From positions 1-54,272 of the forward strand of contig NZ_LAJE02000074.1 in assembly GCF_000970465.2 (NCBI RefSeq): 54,272 nucleotides of DNA, read 5' to 3'. This document shows positions 16,981-27,472 of the stretch, one piece after another. Under the pieces are notes generated by a model. It was not told the origin of the DNA. It searched no databases and saw only the letters and a list, made by a program, of their open reading frames with translations. Each line of letters begins with the position of its first letter. Position 1 is the first letter of the stretch. Made by a program: the position numbers and the translations under genes. This DNA is from Devosia insulae DS-56 (GTDB lineage: Bacteria; Pseudomonadota; Alphaproteobacteria; Rhizobiales; Devosiaceae).

Positions 16981-17382
16981 ATGCGTCATTCAATTTCGGT
17001 ACTGCTGACCGCATCGGTACTTGTGGCAAGCCTGAGCAGTTGGGGCGTTGCGGCGGAGGCAAAATGGACATTGGTCGGCACCTGGAAGATTACCGTGCAG
17101 GGCCAGAACTGCGCGCCGGCCCAGATTGTCCGTATCTCTGCGGCCAGCGCCTCCGTCGTCGACGGCACGACGAATGTCGATGATGGGTACGGCACCATCG
17201 TCGGAGGAAGCTTCGACGGGGTGAACGCCACGTTCACCAACAAGTTCATCTGGGACGGCAGGCGCCAGACGGAGAAGTGGAAGGCGACGCTCAGCCGGAA
17301 CGGCAACTACATCAAGGGCAGCTATAAGAACACCGACCCGAAGATCGCCGGCTGCCGGTTTTCCGGGCCTCGCGCCCGCTGA
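16981..17382 (+). CDS. Small secreted protein of unknown function
   Basis: A 133-residue protein with a clear signal peptide (MRHSISVLLTASVLVASLSS, cleavage probably near VAAEA). The mature part is about 105 residues, beta-rich, with a G-T-W-K-I-T opening, two cysteines (QNCAPAQ and AGCRFSG) that may form a disulfide, and repeated F-x-G-V-N-A-T and G-N-Y-I-K-G-S-Y strands. The pattern suggests a small periplasmic or extracellular beta-sandwich or lipocalin-like domain. I do not recognise the family. A GGGAG ribosome binding site precedes the ATG, and it is divergent from the acyltransferase. Confidence 0.65.
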   Translation: MRHSISVLLTASVLVASLSSWGVAAEAKWTLVGTWKITVQGQNCAPAQIVRISAASASVVDGTTNVDDGYGTIVGGSFDGVNATFTNKFIWDGRRQTEKWKATLSRNGNYIKGSYKNTDPKIAGCRFSGPRAR

Positions 17383-17501
17383 TCGCTCCGGCGCGGGGCA
17401 GGTCCTCAATCTCGGGGGCGCCTTCGATGCTGGAGGTTTGCCGTCTGCCTCCCCCGTGGGGAGGGATCAGGCGTGGGGTGACCACAGCCGCGATCGAGCG
17501 G

Positions 17502-17972
17502 TCACGTATGGAAAGCGTGCACCAGCCAGTCATCGCCATCGAACCTTGTCGGCGACAGCGTTGGCCGGTTGGCGCCTAACGCCCTGCCCCAGAACGCCAG
17601 CGCGGGCTGGTTAGATTGAAGGACCGCCACGTGCCATGACCCGGGATGGCGGGCGATTAGTTGGTGCGCTGTGGCTACGCCGATACCCTGTCGGCGGTAG
17701 GAGCGGAGCACGAAGAACTCGGCCATGAACCAGCAATCGCCGCGGCCGGTGATCGGGCAACCGCGGACGACGAGAGCAAAGCCGGCAAGTTCTCCGCTCG
17801 CATAGATCAGGTACGGGTGCTGCCAGAAGCGATCGAGGAAATCGTAGGCGTAGCGGCCATCGGGCTCGAGCGGCCAGGGATGCTCGGACGCCATGTCGTA
17901 GAGATAGAGCTGGATCAGCCGCTCGATGGTGAGGCGCTCGGTGTCGGCTGCCCTGCGGACCTCGAGCGCCAC
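17502..17972 (-). CDS. GNAT-family N-acetyltransferase
   Basis: A 156-residue single-domain acetyltransferase. The acetyl-CoA-binding motif A is seen as FFVLRSYRRQGIGVATAHQL (R-x-x-G-I-G), and the C-terminal strand–helix region has VAVLQSNQPALAFWGRALG. The acceptor cannot be named. The GTG start at 17972 is chosen because it follows a GGAG ribosome binding site with 7-nt spacing and begins just after the atm1 stop, so it is the last gene of the arsR–atm1–GNAT transcript. Confidence 0.85.
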   Translation of the reverse strand: MALEVRRAADTERLTIERLIQLYLYDMASEHPWPLEPDGRYAYDFLDRFWQHPYLIYASGELAGFALVVRGCPITGRGDCWFMAEFFVLRSYRRQGIGVATAHQLIARHPGSWHVAVLQSNQPALAFWGRALGANRPTLSPTRFDGDDWLVHAFHT

Positions 17973-17976
17973 TCCT

Positions 17977-19875
17977 CTACTCCGCCGCGGGCAGGCCGCG
18001 CTTGACGAAGCCTTCGGGGTCGTTGGCGACGCGCTGCATGCGCTCTTCGGCTTCCGACGCTTCGCGCTGGCGGTTCCACATTTGGGCGTAGAGCCCCTGC
18101 TTGACCAGCAGGCGGTGGTGCGTGCCGCGCTCGGCGATCTGGCCGTCGCGCAACACGATGATCTCATCGGCGTTGACGACGGTCGAGAGCCGGTGAGCGA
18201 TGACCAGCGTGGTGCGGTTGGCCGAGACCACATCGAGGGCGGACTTGATGTCTTCCTCGGTTTTTGAATCGAGCGCCGAGGTCGCCTCGTCGAGGATGAG
18301 GATCGGCGGCCCCTTCAGGATGGTGCGGGCAATGGCGACGCGCTGCTTCTCGCCACCCGAAAGCTTCAGGCCGCGTTCGCCGACCGGGGTGTCGTAACCC
18401 TTGGGCAGGCTCTCGATGAAATGGCCGATCTGCGCCAGTTCGGCCGCCTTCCTTACCTCTTCGTCGGTCGCACCGGGGCGGCCGTAGCGGATGTTGTAGG
18501 CGATGGTGTCGTTGAACAGCACGGTATCCTGCGGAACCATGCCGATGGCGGCGCGCAGGCTCTCCTGCGTGACATCGCGCAGGTCCTGCCCGTCGATGGT
18601 GATCTTGCCCTCGATGACATCGTAGAAGCGATAGAGCAGCCGCGAGATGGTGGATTTGCCGGCGCCCGAGGGGCCGACCACCGCAATGGTCTTGCCGGCC
18701 GGCACTTCGAAGCTGATGCCCTTCAAAATCGGGCGATCGGCGTCGTAGTGGAATTTTACGTCATCGAACTTCACCACCGGGCCGGTGACACTCAGCGGCT
18801 TGGCGCCCGGCTTGTCCTGAATCTCGGGGGCGCGATCGAGCAGCTTGAACATCTCTTCGATGTCGGTAAGACCCTGGCGGATTTCGCGATAGACGAAGCC
18901 GATGAAGTTGAGCGGCCGGTAGATCTGCATCAGGAAGGTGTTGAGCAGCACGAAATCGCCCAGCGTCAGCGTGCGGTTCATCACGCCGAGCACCGCCATG
19001 ATCAGGATGATCACCGTGCCGGCGTAGAAGATCAGCGCCTGGCCGAAGTTGAGGAAGCCGAGCGAGGTCCAGATGCGGACGGCGGAGCGCTCGTACTTTT
19101 CCATCGAGGCATCGAAGCGCTGGGCCTCCATCTTCTCGTTGGCGAAATACTTCACCGTCTCGAAGTTGAGCAGGCTGTCGATGGCCTTGCCGTTGGCGTC
19201 GGTGTCGCTGTCATTCATGTCGCGGCGAATGGCGATGCGCCAGTTCGAGGCCTTGATGGTGAACCACAGGTAGAGCCAGACGGTGACCACCAGCACGCTG
19301 AGATAGCTGACACCGAACATGACGATGAAGATGACGCCGGTGATGATGAACTCGACCAGCGTCGGGGCAGTGTTGAGCATCGTGAAGCGCACGATGGTTT
19401 CGATGCCCTTGGTGCCGCGCTCGATGACCCGGCTCAGACCGCCGGTACGGCGGGCGAGGTGGAAGCGCAATGACAGCCTGTGCAGATGCTCGAAGGTCTG
19501 CAGCGCCAGCTTACGCACGGCGTGCTGGCCGACCGAGGCGAACAGCACGTCGCGCAACTGCTGGAAGCCGGCATCGATGATGTTGCCGACGCCGAACGCA
19601 ATGACCAGCACGATGGGGATGGCAACGCCCATGACCAGCGCCGTATCGGGCGTCGTGCCATCGAGGCTGTCGATGATCCACTTATAGACGAACGGGATCA
19701 GCGTGGTCGCGACCTTCGATACCAGCAGGGCGCCGATGGCGAGGATAACGCGCCATTTCAGGTCGGGACGGCCCTCGGGCCACATGTAGCCCCAGAGGTT
19801 TCGTACGGTGGCAAGCAGGCCACCCTCCTCCGCGCTAACGGTGGGGCGCTTGGTTGCCTCATCGGCGGATGACAT
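17977..19875 (-). CDS. Atm1-type ABC exporter (metal/thiol transporter, fused permease and ATPase)
   Basis: A 632-residue half-transporter with six membrane helices (about residues 40–320) and a C-terminal ATPase domain. It shows Walker A GPSGAGKST, signature LSGGEKQR, Walker B ILILDEATSALD and the switch His in IAHRLST. The N-terminal region with WRVILAIGALLVSKVATTLI and FASVGQHAVRKLALQTFEHL is typical of Atm1/ABCB7/HMT1 proteins, which export glutathione–metal or polysulfide compounds. The gene overlaps the arsR-type regulator by 1 bp, so metal- or thiol-induced expression is likely. It could be a heavy-metal detoxification pump rather than the housekeeping iron–sulfur-linked transporter. 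Confidence 0.88.
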   Translation of the reverse strand: MSSADEATKRPTVSAEEGGLLATVRNLWGYMWPEGRPDLKWRVILAIGALLVSKVATTLIPFVYKWIIDSLDGTTPDTALVMGVAIPIVLVIAFGVGNIIDAGFQQLRDVLFASVGQHAVRKLALQTFEHLHRLSLRFHLARRTGGLSRVIERGTKGIETIVRFTMLNTAPTLVEFIITGVIFIVMFGVSYLSVLVVTVWLYLWFTIKASNWRIAIRRDMNDSDTDANGKAIDSLLNFETVKYFANEKMEAQRFDASMEKYERSAVRIWTSLGFLNFGQALIFYAGTVIILIMAVLGVMNRTLTLGDFVLLNTFLMQIYRPLNFIGFVYREIRQGLTDIEEMFKLLDRAPEIQDKPGAKPLSVTGPVVKFDDVKFHYDADRPILKGISFEVPAGKTIAVVGPSGAGKSTISRLLYRFYDVIEGKITIDGQDLRDVTQESLRAAIGMVPQDTVLFNDTIAYNIRYGRPGATDEEVRKAAELAQIGHFIESLPKGYDTPVGERGLKLSGGEKQRVAIARTILKGPPILILDEATSALDSKTEEDIKSALDVVSANRTTLVIAHRLSTVVNADEIIVLRDGQIAERGTHHRLLVKQGLYAQMWNRQREASEAEERMQRVANDPEGFVKRGLPAAE

Positions 19876-20195
19876 CAGGCGAGCTCTTTGACCGGGTGAT
19901 CGGTTAGGCCGGTGAACAAGCCGGTGCAGGCGATGCCGAAATCAGCGAGGCGATCGGCGCGCAGCGAGTAGCAGTTGCGCGTGCCCTTGGGGTGACGCTC
20001 GACCAGACCAGCGTCCAGCAGCACCTTGATGTGCTGGCTGACGGTGGACTGGGCCAGCGACAGGTTCTGCGTGACATCGGTGCAGCAGCAATCGCCCGCA
20101 CGCTGGGCGGCGAGGATGCGCAGGATGTTGAGCCGGACAGGGTGTCCGAGGGCCCGCATCACATTGGCGATGTCGTCGTCATGCATCGGGTTCAT
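19875..20195 (-). CDS. ArsR/SmtB-family regulator with a triple-cysteine motif
   Basis: A 106-residue winged-helix regulator (HTH with LSLAQSTVSQHIKVLLDAGLV and wing VERHPKGTRNCYSL). The sensor helix carries GDCCCTDVTQ, three adjacent cysteines at the place where ArsR-type sensors of arsenic, cadmium or lead carry their metal ligands. It is therefore probably a thiol-ligated metalloid or soft-metal sensor that derepresses the atm1 gene it overlaps. Start choice is uncertain: MNPMHDDD offers two ATGs and neither has a clear ribosome binding site. Confidence 0.85.
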   Translation of the reverse strand: MNPMHDDDIANVMRALGHPVRLNILRILAAQRAGDCCCTDVTQNLSLAQSTVSQHIKVLLDAGLVERHPKGTRNCYSLRADRLADFGIACTGLFTGLTDHPVKELA

Positions 20196-20209
20196 CGTTA
20201 TTCAGCGAT
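20194..20209 (-). promoter_or_regulatory. Possible ArsR operator at the arsR start
   Basis: ATCGTTATTCAGCGAT, with ATCG and CGAT ends and a TTATTCAG core, reaches into the arsR start codon. ArsR/SmtB operators often contain TATTCA-like half sites. The symmetry is modest, so this is only a candidate. Confidence 0.35.
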
Positions 20210-20298
20210 AAAAGATCGGCCTCGCCAAGGCAAGGCGAAACCACCTGCCTGACTGGGCAGTTGAACGGGATTCGCGGCAATACCCTGTCAGGCTATGG

Positions 20299-22146
20299 TC
20301 AGTCGTCGGTGACCAGGGGCAGATCGAAGATCTGGCCAGGAAAGATCCGCGAGGGGCGACGGATCAGCTCGCGATTGGCATGAAAGATGGTGCGGTAGTG
20401 GATGCCGTGGCCGTAGTAGCGGCGGGCGATGCTCCACAGCGTATCGCCGTGGCGGATGATGGCCTTGCCGACATTGTAGCGGCCCCCGTCCGGATCGCCG
20501 AAGGGCAGCAGGCGGAGCATGGTGATGGGCTGGCCCGGAGGCTGAGGTGGCTCAGGTGAACGCACCTCGAACTCGGCCATCAGTGCCGGCGCGTCGGGCG
20601 TTGGGAGGGTGATCGTCGACGGGTCGGCGCCGCCCGCCTCGACCGGTGGCAGAGTGGTCGGCTGCAAGGTCGAAGGCGCGAGAATTTCGACGGAAGCGGA
20701 CTCTCGCTCAGGGACCACCGTGGCCAGCGGCGGGAGCGGCCCGAACTCGCGCCTCCGTTCGCCCGCAGCAAGCTCGGGCTCCGCGACTGGTTCGGGCCTG
20801 GCGGGCGACGGCTCGATCGCCGGGTCCGGCTGTTCGACGGGCGCGGCGTCCGGAACGGCAGCGGTCACCGGCGGCTCGTTGTCGGCGAGCTCAGGAGCGG
20901 GCGCTCCATTGGCGATGGCCGGCGCGGACTCGGGTTGCGGCGTCGGCGCGACGCCACTGCCAGGCTCGGGCGCTTCCTCCGAGCGCTCGTCAGGTGGGGC
21001 ACCGCCATCCGGCAGTTCGATCTCGACGGTGATGGCGGCAACGCCGAGGAGCTTGCCCGTATCGGGCTCAATGGCTTCGATGCGCAACTCACGGCGGGGA
21101 CTGTCGAGCAGGTTGCTGCCTTCGACGAGCCACCTGCCCTCTTCGACCGGGCTCTCGCCGATCAGCTCGCCATCGGCGTAGAGGCGCATCAGCGCGCCGG
21201 CCGGGCCGGAGCCGGAAACGAAGCTCCTCGTGCCATCGAGCTCGATCGCGTCGATGGTGGGGGCGAGGATGACGGGAGCGGCAACGGTTGGCGCCGGGGG
21301 CTGCGAGGCGGCCGGCTCAGCGTTGGCGACCACGAGAGGCGCCTCTGCGGTGGTCAGGGGAGGCGCTGCCGTTTCAGGCTGAGCAGCAACTGGCGGCGTC
21401 GCCGGTTCGGGCAGCGCGGGCACCACTGGCGGCGGCTCTACCTGAGCCAGGGGCTTGGCGGCCTCAACCGCGGGTTCATCGCTCTGCGGAGGCTCAGCCT
21501 GAGCTGCCGACGTCTCAGCCTCGACCGAACGCTTCTCGGTGTCCTGCGGCTCAGAGGCGACGCTCCAGCTCAAGGCCGTATCGTCGAGCGTGGGCTTGGG
21601 CTCCACTGCGGGAACTTCCGGCGCCAGCGGCTTCGGCTCGGTGGGTTGCAGTTCCGGAGCTGTCGCCACTTTGACAGCCGCAGGAGCGCCGGCAGCAGGT
21701 TGCGGCAGTACGCTCGGAGCAGATTCGGCGGGGGCCGCTGCGACGGGCTGCGGCTCGGCAGGTTTGGCCGCCGGCGCTGGCACCGCCCTGGGTTCGAGAG
21801 AGACGATCGCAGGTTCGACCGCCGGCGCTTCCAGCGGCCCCCCTGCCGCGGCAGGAGCCTCGGGCTCGGCCACGACCGCTACGGGTGGATCTGCAACGTC
21901 GGTGGGCACCGTCTCGGCAACCTGCCCCGGGATGGTGCCGGGGAGATCGAACTTGCGGTCGGCCATGTCGCGGAGGCAGGTGACGATGCCGCGCGGATCG
22001 GTGGAGCAGGCGTTGACTGCCGGCAAGCCGATGACGCCGAGGGCGACAGCCAGCGTCACCCCGGCGGCGCCGAGGGCGAGCAGCAAAGTACGGCGGTCGT
22101 CGGTCCGGCTCAGCGGGGCCTCCGGGAACGAGGGCAACCTGCCCAT
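20299..22146 (-). CDS. LysM-domain envelope protein with N-terminal anchor and long Pro/Ala-rich linker
   Basis: A 615-residue protein with an N-terminal membrane helix (about residues 22–45, LLLALGAAGVTLAVALGVIG), then some 450 residues dominated by Pro, Ala and Glu with scattered Ig-like fragments (for example GSGPAGALMRLYADGELIGE). A C-terminal LysM domain follows (about residues 565–612, with IIRHGDTLWSIARRYYGHG and IFPGQIFDLP). LysM binds peptidoglycan glycan chains. This layout is common in Hyphomicrobiales proteins thought to tether cell-wall processes to the membrane; the precise role is unknown. It starts 14 bp after the cimA stop and ends a long minus-strand gene train. Confidence 0.82.
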   Translation of the reverse strand: MGRLPSFPEAPLSRTDDRRTLLLALGAAGVTLAVALGVIGLPAVNACSTDPRGIVTCLRDMADRKFDLPGTIPGQVAETVPTDVADPPVAVVAEPEAPAAAGGPLEAPAVEPAIVSLEPRAVPAPAAKPAEPQPVAAAPAESAPSVLPQPAAGAPAAVKVATAPELQPTEPKPLAPEVPAVEPKPTLDDTALSWSVASEPQDTEKRSVEAETSAAQAEPPQSDEPAVEAAKPLAQVEPPPVVPALPEPATPPVAAQPETAAPPLTTAEAPLVVANAEPAASQPPAPTVAAPVILAPTIDAIELDGTRSFVSGSGPAGALMRLYADGELIGESPVEEGRWLVEGSNLLDSPRRELRIEAIEPDTGKLLGVAAITVEIELPDGGAPPDERSEEAPEPGSGVAPTPQPESAPAIANGAPAPELADNEPPVTAAVPDAAPVEQPDPAIEPSPARPEPVAEPELAAGERRREFGPLPPLATVVPERESASVEILAPSTLQPTTLPPVEAGGADPSTITLPTPDAPALMAEFEVRSPEPPQPPGQPITMLRLLPFGDPDGGRYNVGKAIIRHGDTLWSIARRYYGHGIHYRTIFHANRELIRRPSRIFPGQIFDLPLVTDD

Positions 22147-22160
22147 ACCGTTCCGGCGTC

Positions 22161-23774
22161 TCAGGCTGCCTCTGATTTCATCAACTTATAGGTAATCGAC
22201 TCGTAAAGCGCCTCAAATGAGGCGTCGATGATGTTGGTGTTGACCCCGATGGTGTACCAGCGCTCGCCGGTCCCGTCGCGGCTTTCGACCAGCACACGGG
22301 TGACCGCGCCCGTGCCGCCGTCGAGGATACGCACCTTGAAGTCCACCAGTTCGAGGTCGGCGATGCGGGTCGAGAACACGCCGAGGTCCTTGCGCATGGC
22401 GAGGTCGAGGGCGTTGACCGGGCCGTTACCTTCGGCGACCGACATCAGCAACTGGTCGCCGATGCGGATCTTCACCACCGCCTCGGTGACGACGACCTGT
22501 TCGCCGCGCGCGTTGTGGCGGCGCTCGACGCTGGTCCGGTAGCTCTCGACGTCGAAGAACTCCGGCAGGGTGCCGAGCACGCCGTGCGCGAGAATAAAGA
22601 ACGAGGCATCGGCCCCATCGTAAGAGTAGCCGCGGGCTTCGCGTTCCTTGACGGTACGCAGCAGCCGCTCGAGACGCGGATCATCCTTGCCGAGCTCGAT
22701 GCCATGGCGTTTCAGCGCCGCGAGCAGGTTGGATTTGCCGGCCTGCTGGCTGACCATGATGTTGCGCTCGTTGCCGACCAGCTCGGGCGGCACGTGCTCA
22801 TAGGTCGAGAAGTCCTTGGCCAGGGCGGAGGCATGAATGCCGGCCTTGGTGGCGAAGGCCGAGGTGCCGACATAGGGCGACTGCCGGGCCGGAGCGCGGT
22901 TGAGGAGGTCGTCGAAAGCGCGCGAGATCGAGGTGAGATCGGCCAGTTGCTCGCTGCTGACGCCGATCTCGAAGCGGTCGGCGAAGCCGGGCTTCAGCGC
23001 CAGCGTCGGGATCAGGGTGATCAGGTTGGCGTTGCCGCAACGCTCGCCGATGCCGTTGAGCGTGCCCTGGATCTGGCGGACGCCGGCGGCGACGGCGGCA
23101 AGCGTATTGGCGACGGCCTGGCCGGTATCGTCATGGGCGTGGATGCCGAGGTGATCGCCGGGGACGACCTTGCTGACCTCGCCGACGATCGCCGCAACTT
23201 CCGACGGCATGGTGCCGCCATTGGTGTCGCAGAGCACGACCCAGCGGGCACCGGCATCAAGCGCGGTGCGAACGAAGCTGAGGGCATAGTCCGGGTCGGA
23301 CTTGTAGCCATCGAAGAAATGCTCGCAATCGACCAGCGCTTCCTTGCCGGCGGCGACGGTGGCCTCCACGGTTTCGCGGAGGTTCTCGAGATTCTCCTCG
23401 AGCGAGATGCCGAGCGCCACCTTTACCTGATGCGACGAGGACTTGCCGACGAAGCAGGCGGCGTCGGACACGGCGTTGAGCGTTGCCTGCACACCCGGAT
23501 CGTTGCCGACCGAGCGCCCTGCCCGCTTGGTCATGCCGAAGGCGGTGAAGACGGCGTCGCGGGTACGGCACTCGGTGAAGAACTGGTCGTCGATGACATT
23601 GGCGCCGGGGTAGCCGCCCTCGACGTAGTCGACGCCGAGGCGCTCGAGCAGCGCGGTGACCGAGATCTTGTCCTCGAGCGAGAATTCGATGCCGGCCGTC
23701 TGCGCGCCGTCACGCAGCGTGGTGTCGAAGAGGTAGAGGCGTTCCTTGGCTTGGGCAGCAGTTTGGGCAGTCAT
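22161..23774 (-). CDS. cimA: (R)-citramalate synthase
   Basis: A 537-residue enzyme of the DRE-TIM metallolyase family. CimA condenses pyruvate with acetyl-CoA to give citramalate, the first step of the threonine-independent route to isoleucine. The DRE-TIM signature LFDTTLRDGAQTAGIEFS is at the N-terminus, with metal ligands in GIHAHDDTGQAVAN and a substrate-binding GTLNGIGERCGNANL. The C-terminal LeuA-type regulatory domain is complete, so feedback inhibition, probably by isoleucine, is expected. Length and the N-terminus favour CimA over 2-isopropylmalate synthase or homocitrate synthase. It begins 11 bp after GFA1. Confidence 0.9.
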   Translation of the reverse strand: MTAQTAAQAKERLYLFDTTLRDGAQTAGIEFSLEDKISVTALLERLGVDYVEGGYPGANVIDDQFFTECRTRDAVFTAFGMTKRAGRSVGNDPGVQATLNAVSDAACFVGKSSSHQVKVALGISLEENLENLRETVEATVAAGKEALVDCEHFFDGYKSDPDYALSFVRTALDAGARWVVLCDTNGGTMPSEVAAIVGEVSKVVPGDHLGIHAHDDTGQAVANTLAAVAAGVRQIQGTLNGIGERCGNANLITLIPTLALKPGFADRFEIGVSSEQLADLTSISRAFDDLLNRAPARQSPYVGTSAFATKAGIHASALAKDFSTYEHVPPELVGNERNIMVSQQAGKSNLLAALKRHGIELGKDDPRLERLLRTVKEREARGYSYDGADASFFILAHGVLGTLPEFFDVESYRTSVERRHNARGEQVVVTEAVVKIRIGDQLLMSVAEGNGPVNALDLAMRKDLGVFSTRIADLELVDFKVRILDGGTGAVTRVLVESRDGTGERWYTIGVNTNIIDASFEALYESITYKLMKSEAA

Positions 23775-23785
23775 TGGCGAAATAC

Positions 23786-24274
23786 TCAGTTACGGGGTGG
23801 CCATTCGGCCGTGTCGTGGTCGGGGTGTTGCCGGTTGGAGCTACTAATTCGCCCGAGGCGGCCCTCCGGATCGACCGAATAGGTCGGCGTGTCGCCGGGC
23901 AACTCGCCGAGATGAGCATACCAGCTGACGCGGCTCTCGTTGCCATATTGCACGACAGGCGGCACGCGGTCGGGCTGGTCAAAGGCGCCGGAGAGCACCC
24001 CGATATCGGGCGCCCACGGATAGTCGAAGATCAGCGGCGTGCCGCACTCGCGGCAGAAGCCGCGATTGGCAAGTTCGGAGCTCTTGAACCAGCTGATCGC
24101 GCCGCGGGTGACGTGGAAGTTTACCTTTTCGACCGGGCAGATCACCGCGAACGGCCCGCCTACCGCCTTCTGGCACATGCGGCAATGGCAGACATGGACG
24201 TTGTCGGGCTGCTGGTCGACCCGGAAACGGACTGCGCCGCACTGGCAACCGCCGGAGAGGTGGACTTCAGACAT
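23786..24274 (-). CDS. GFA-domain (CENP-V/GFA) zinc protein, paralogue 1
   Basis: A 162-residue protein with the full GFA zinc signature: GGCQCGAVRF near residue 8, CHCRMCQK near residue 30 and GFCRECGTPL near residue 73. The founding member catalyses formation of S-hydroxymethylglutathione from formaldehyde and glutathione, but most family members have no proven activity. It ends with an extra tail, [14 protein letters not shown], shared by the other three paralogues. The start at 24274 overlaps GFA2 by 8 bp, indicating translational coupling. Confidence 0.88.
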   Translation of the reverse strand: MSEVHLSGGCQCGAVRFRVDQQPDNVHVCHCRMCQKAVGGPFAVICPVEKVNFHVTRGAISWFKSSELANRGFCRECGTPLIFDYPWAPDIGVLSGAFDQPDRVPPVVQYGNESRVSWYAHLGELPGDTPTYSVDPEGRLGRISSSNRQHPDHDTAEWPPRN

Positions 24275-24747
24275 AGCGCGGAACCCAGTCGGTGGTGTCG
24301 TGGTCGGGGTGCTGATGGTTGGTCGCGCGGATGCGGCGCGCCAGATCGGGGGCGACCTCCTCGATCGGCGGGAGATCGGGCACGTCGGCGAGGGCGCCCA
24401 CATAGTCGAGACGACCGTTCGTGCAAGTCTGCTCGGTGGGGGTCACCGCCTCAGGGTGATCGAGCGAGCCGATGGTGACGCTGACATAGCTGCCGCCGGG
24501 GCGACGGAACGTCAGCGGCGTCCCGCAGGCGGCGCAGAAGCCGCGTTCGACCGTATCGGACGAACGGAAAATGCCGAGGCTCCCCCGGGTGAGCTCGAAG
24601 TTTTGAGCCGGCGCGCCGGCGAAGGCGCCAAACAGCCCACCGGTCGCCTTCTGGCACATGCGGCAATGGCAAAGGCTCACATCGTTGAATGGTGCAGTGA
24701 ATCGGTAGCGGATGGCGCCGCACTGGCAGCCGCCGCTTGCGACTGTG

Positions 24748-24755
<8 letters not shown>
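24267..24755 (-). CDS. GFA-domain zinc protein, paralogue 2
   Basis: A 162-residue paralogue with GGCQCGAIRYRF, CHCRMCQKATGG and GFCAACGTPL, so all predicted zinc cysteines are kept. The middle segment differs enough from paralogue 1 to suggest a different small-molecule partner. The C-terminus carries [16 protein letters not shown], the tail common to this cluster. The ATG at 24755 overlaps paralogue 3 by 8 bp. Substrate unknown. Confidence 0.88.
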
Positions 24756-26693
<1,938 letters not shown>

Positions 26694-26707
<14 letters not shown>

Positions 26708-27077
26708 GACAGACGGCTTCGATATTGTGCCCGTCCGGATCGTAGACGAAGGCGGCGTAGTAGGTGGCGTGATAGTGCGGGCGGAGGCCCGGCGGGCCGT
26801 TATCCTTGCCGCCAGCGGCGATCGCTGCGGCGTAAAACGCATCGACAGCGGCCCGATTTGGAGCGCTGAAGGCGAGATGCACCCGGCCACCTGTGAGCTT
26901 GCCGCCGTCGCCGATCCACAGGAACGGCTGCTCGGAGCCGAGACCGGCGACGTTCCCTTCCTCGCCCTCGAACTTCATGTGCGTCTTGATACCGAGCGGC
27001 GCCAGCGCCTTCTCGTAGAAGGCCAGCGAGGTGGGGTAATCGGCAGTCGAAATGGCTACGTGATCCAAAGCGCTCAT
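26694..27077 (-). CDS. VOC-family (glyoxalase/dioxygenase fold) protein 1
   Basis: A 127-residue protein with two beta-alpha-beta-beta-beta modules. LDHVAISTADYPTSLAFYEK at the N-terminus and YYAAFVYDPDGHNIEAVCH at the C-terminus carry the usual metal-ligand positions (His near 6, His near 68, Glu near 121). VOC proteins include glyoxalase I, fosfomycin thiol transferases and extradiol dioxygenases; this one cannot be placed further. It is very similar to the next gene, so the two look like a tandem duplication. The overlap with it is 4 bp (ATGA). Confidence 0.85.
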
Positions 27078-27472
27078 GGGCGTCCTCCCTGTGGGCCGAC
27101 ATAGACGGCCTCGATATTGTTTCCATCCGGGTCGAGTACAAAGGCGGCGTAGTAATCAGGCGAATAATGCAGGCGAAGGCCCGGCGGGCCGTTGTCGCGG
27201 CCGCCCGCAGCAAGCGCCACGGTGTAGAAAGCCTCGACCGCAGAACGGCTCGAAGCGACGAAGGCGACATGGGTGTCGCCACCGCGCAGCGTCTTGCCGG
27301 TGCCGAGCCAGAAAGTCGGACGATCGATGCCGTAACCGGCCGACTTCACGCCGTCATACTCGAACTCGGCAAGCAGCTTGATGCCGAGGGCGCCGAGCGT
27401 GGCAGTGTAAAAGTCCCGCGACAGGACGAAGTCGGTGACCTTGAGGCCGACATGGTCGATGATGACGGTCAT
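27074..27472 (-). CDS. VOC-family (glyoxalase/dioxygenase fold) protein 2
   Basis: A 132-residue paralogue of VOC protein 1. It begins IIDHVGLKVTDFVLSRDFYT and ends YYAAFVLDPDGNNIEAVY, sharing the stretch GGxDNGPPGLRxHY with it. The predicted metal-ligand positions are intact. It is coupled to the DUF559 gene before it and to VOC protein 1 after it by ATGA overlaps. A thiol-dependent detoxification role next to the GFA proteins is plausible but unproven. Confidence 0.85.
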   Translation of the reverse strand: MTVIIDHVGLKVTDFVLSRDFYTATLGALGIKLLAEFEYDGVKSAGYGIDRPTFWLGTGKTLRGGDTHVAFVASSRSAVEAFYTVALAAGGRDNGPPGLRLHYSPDYYAAFVLDPDGNNIEAVYVGPQGGRP

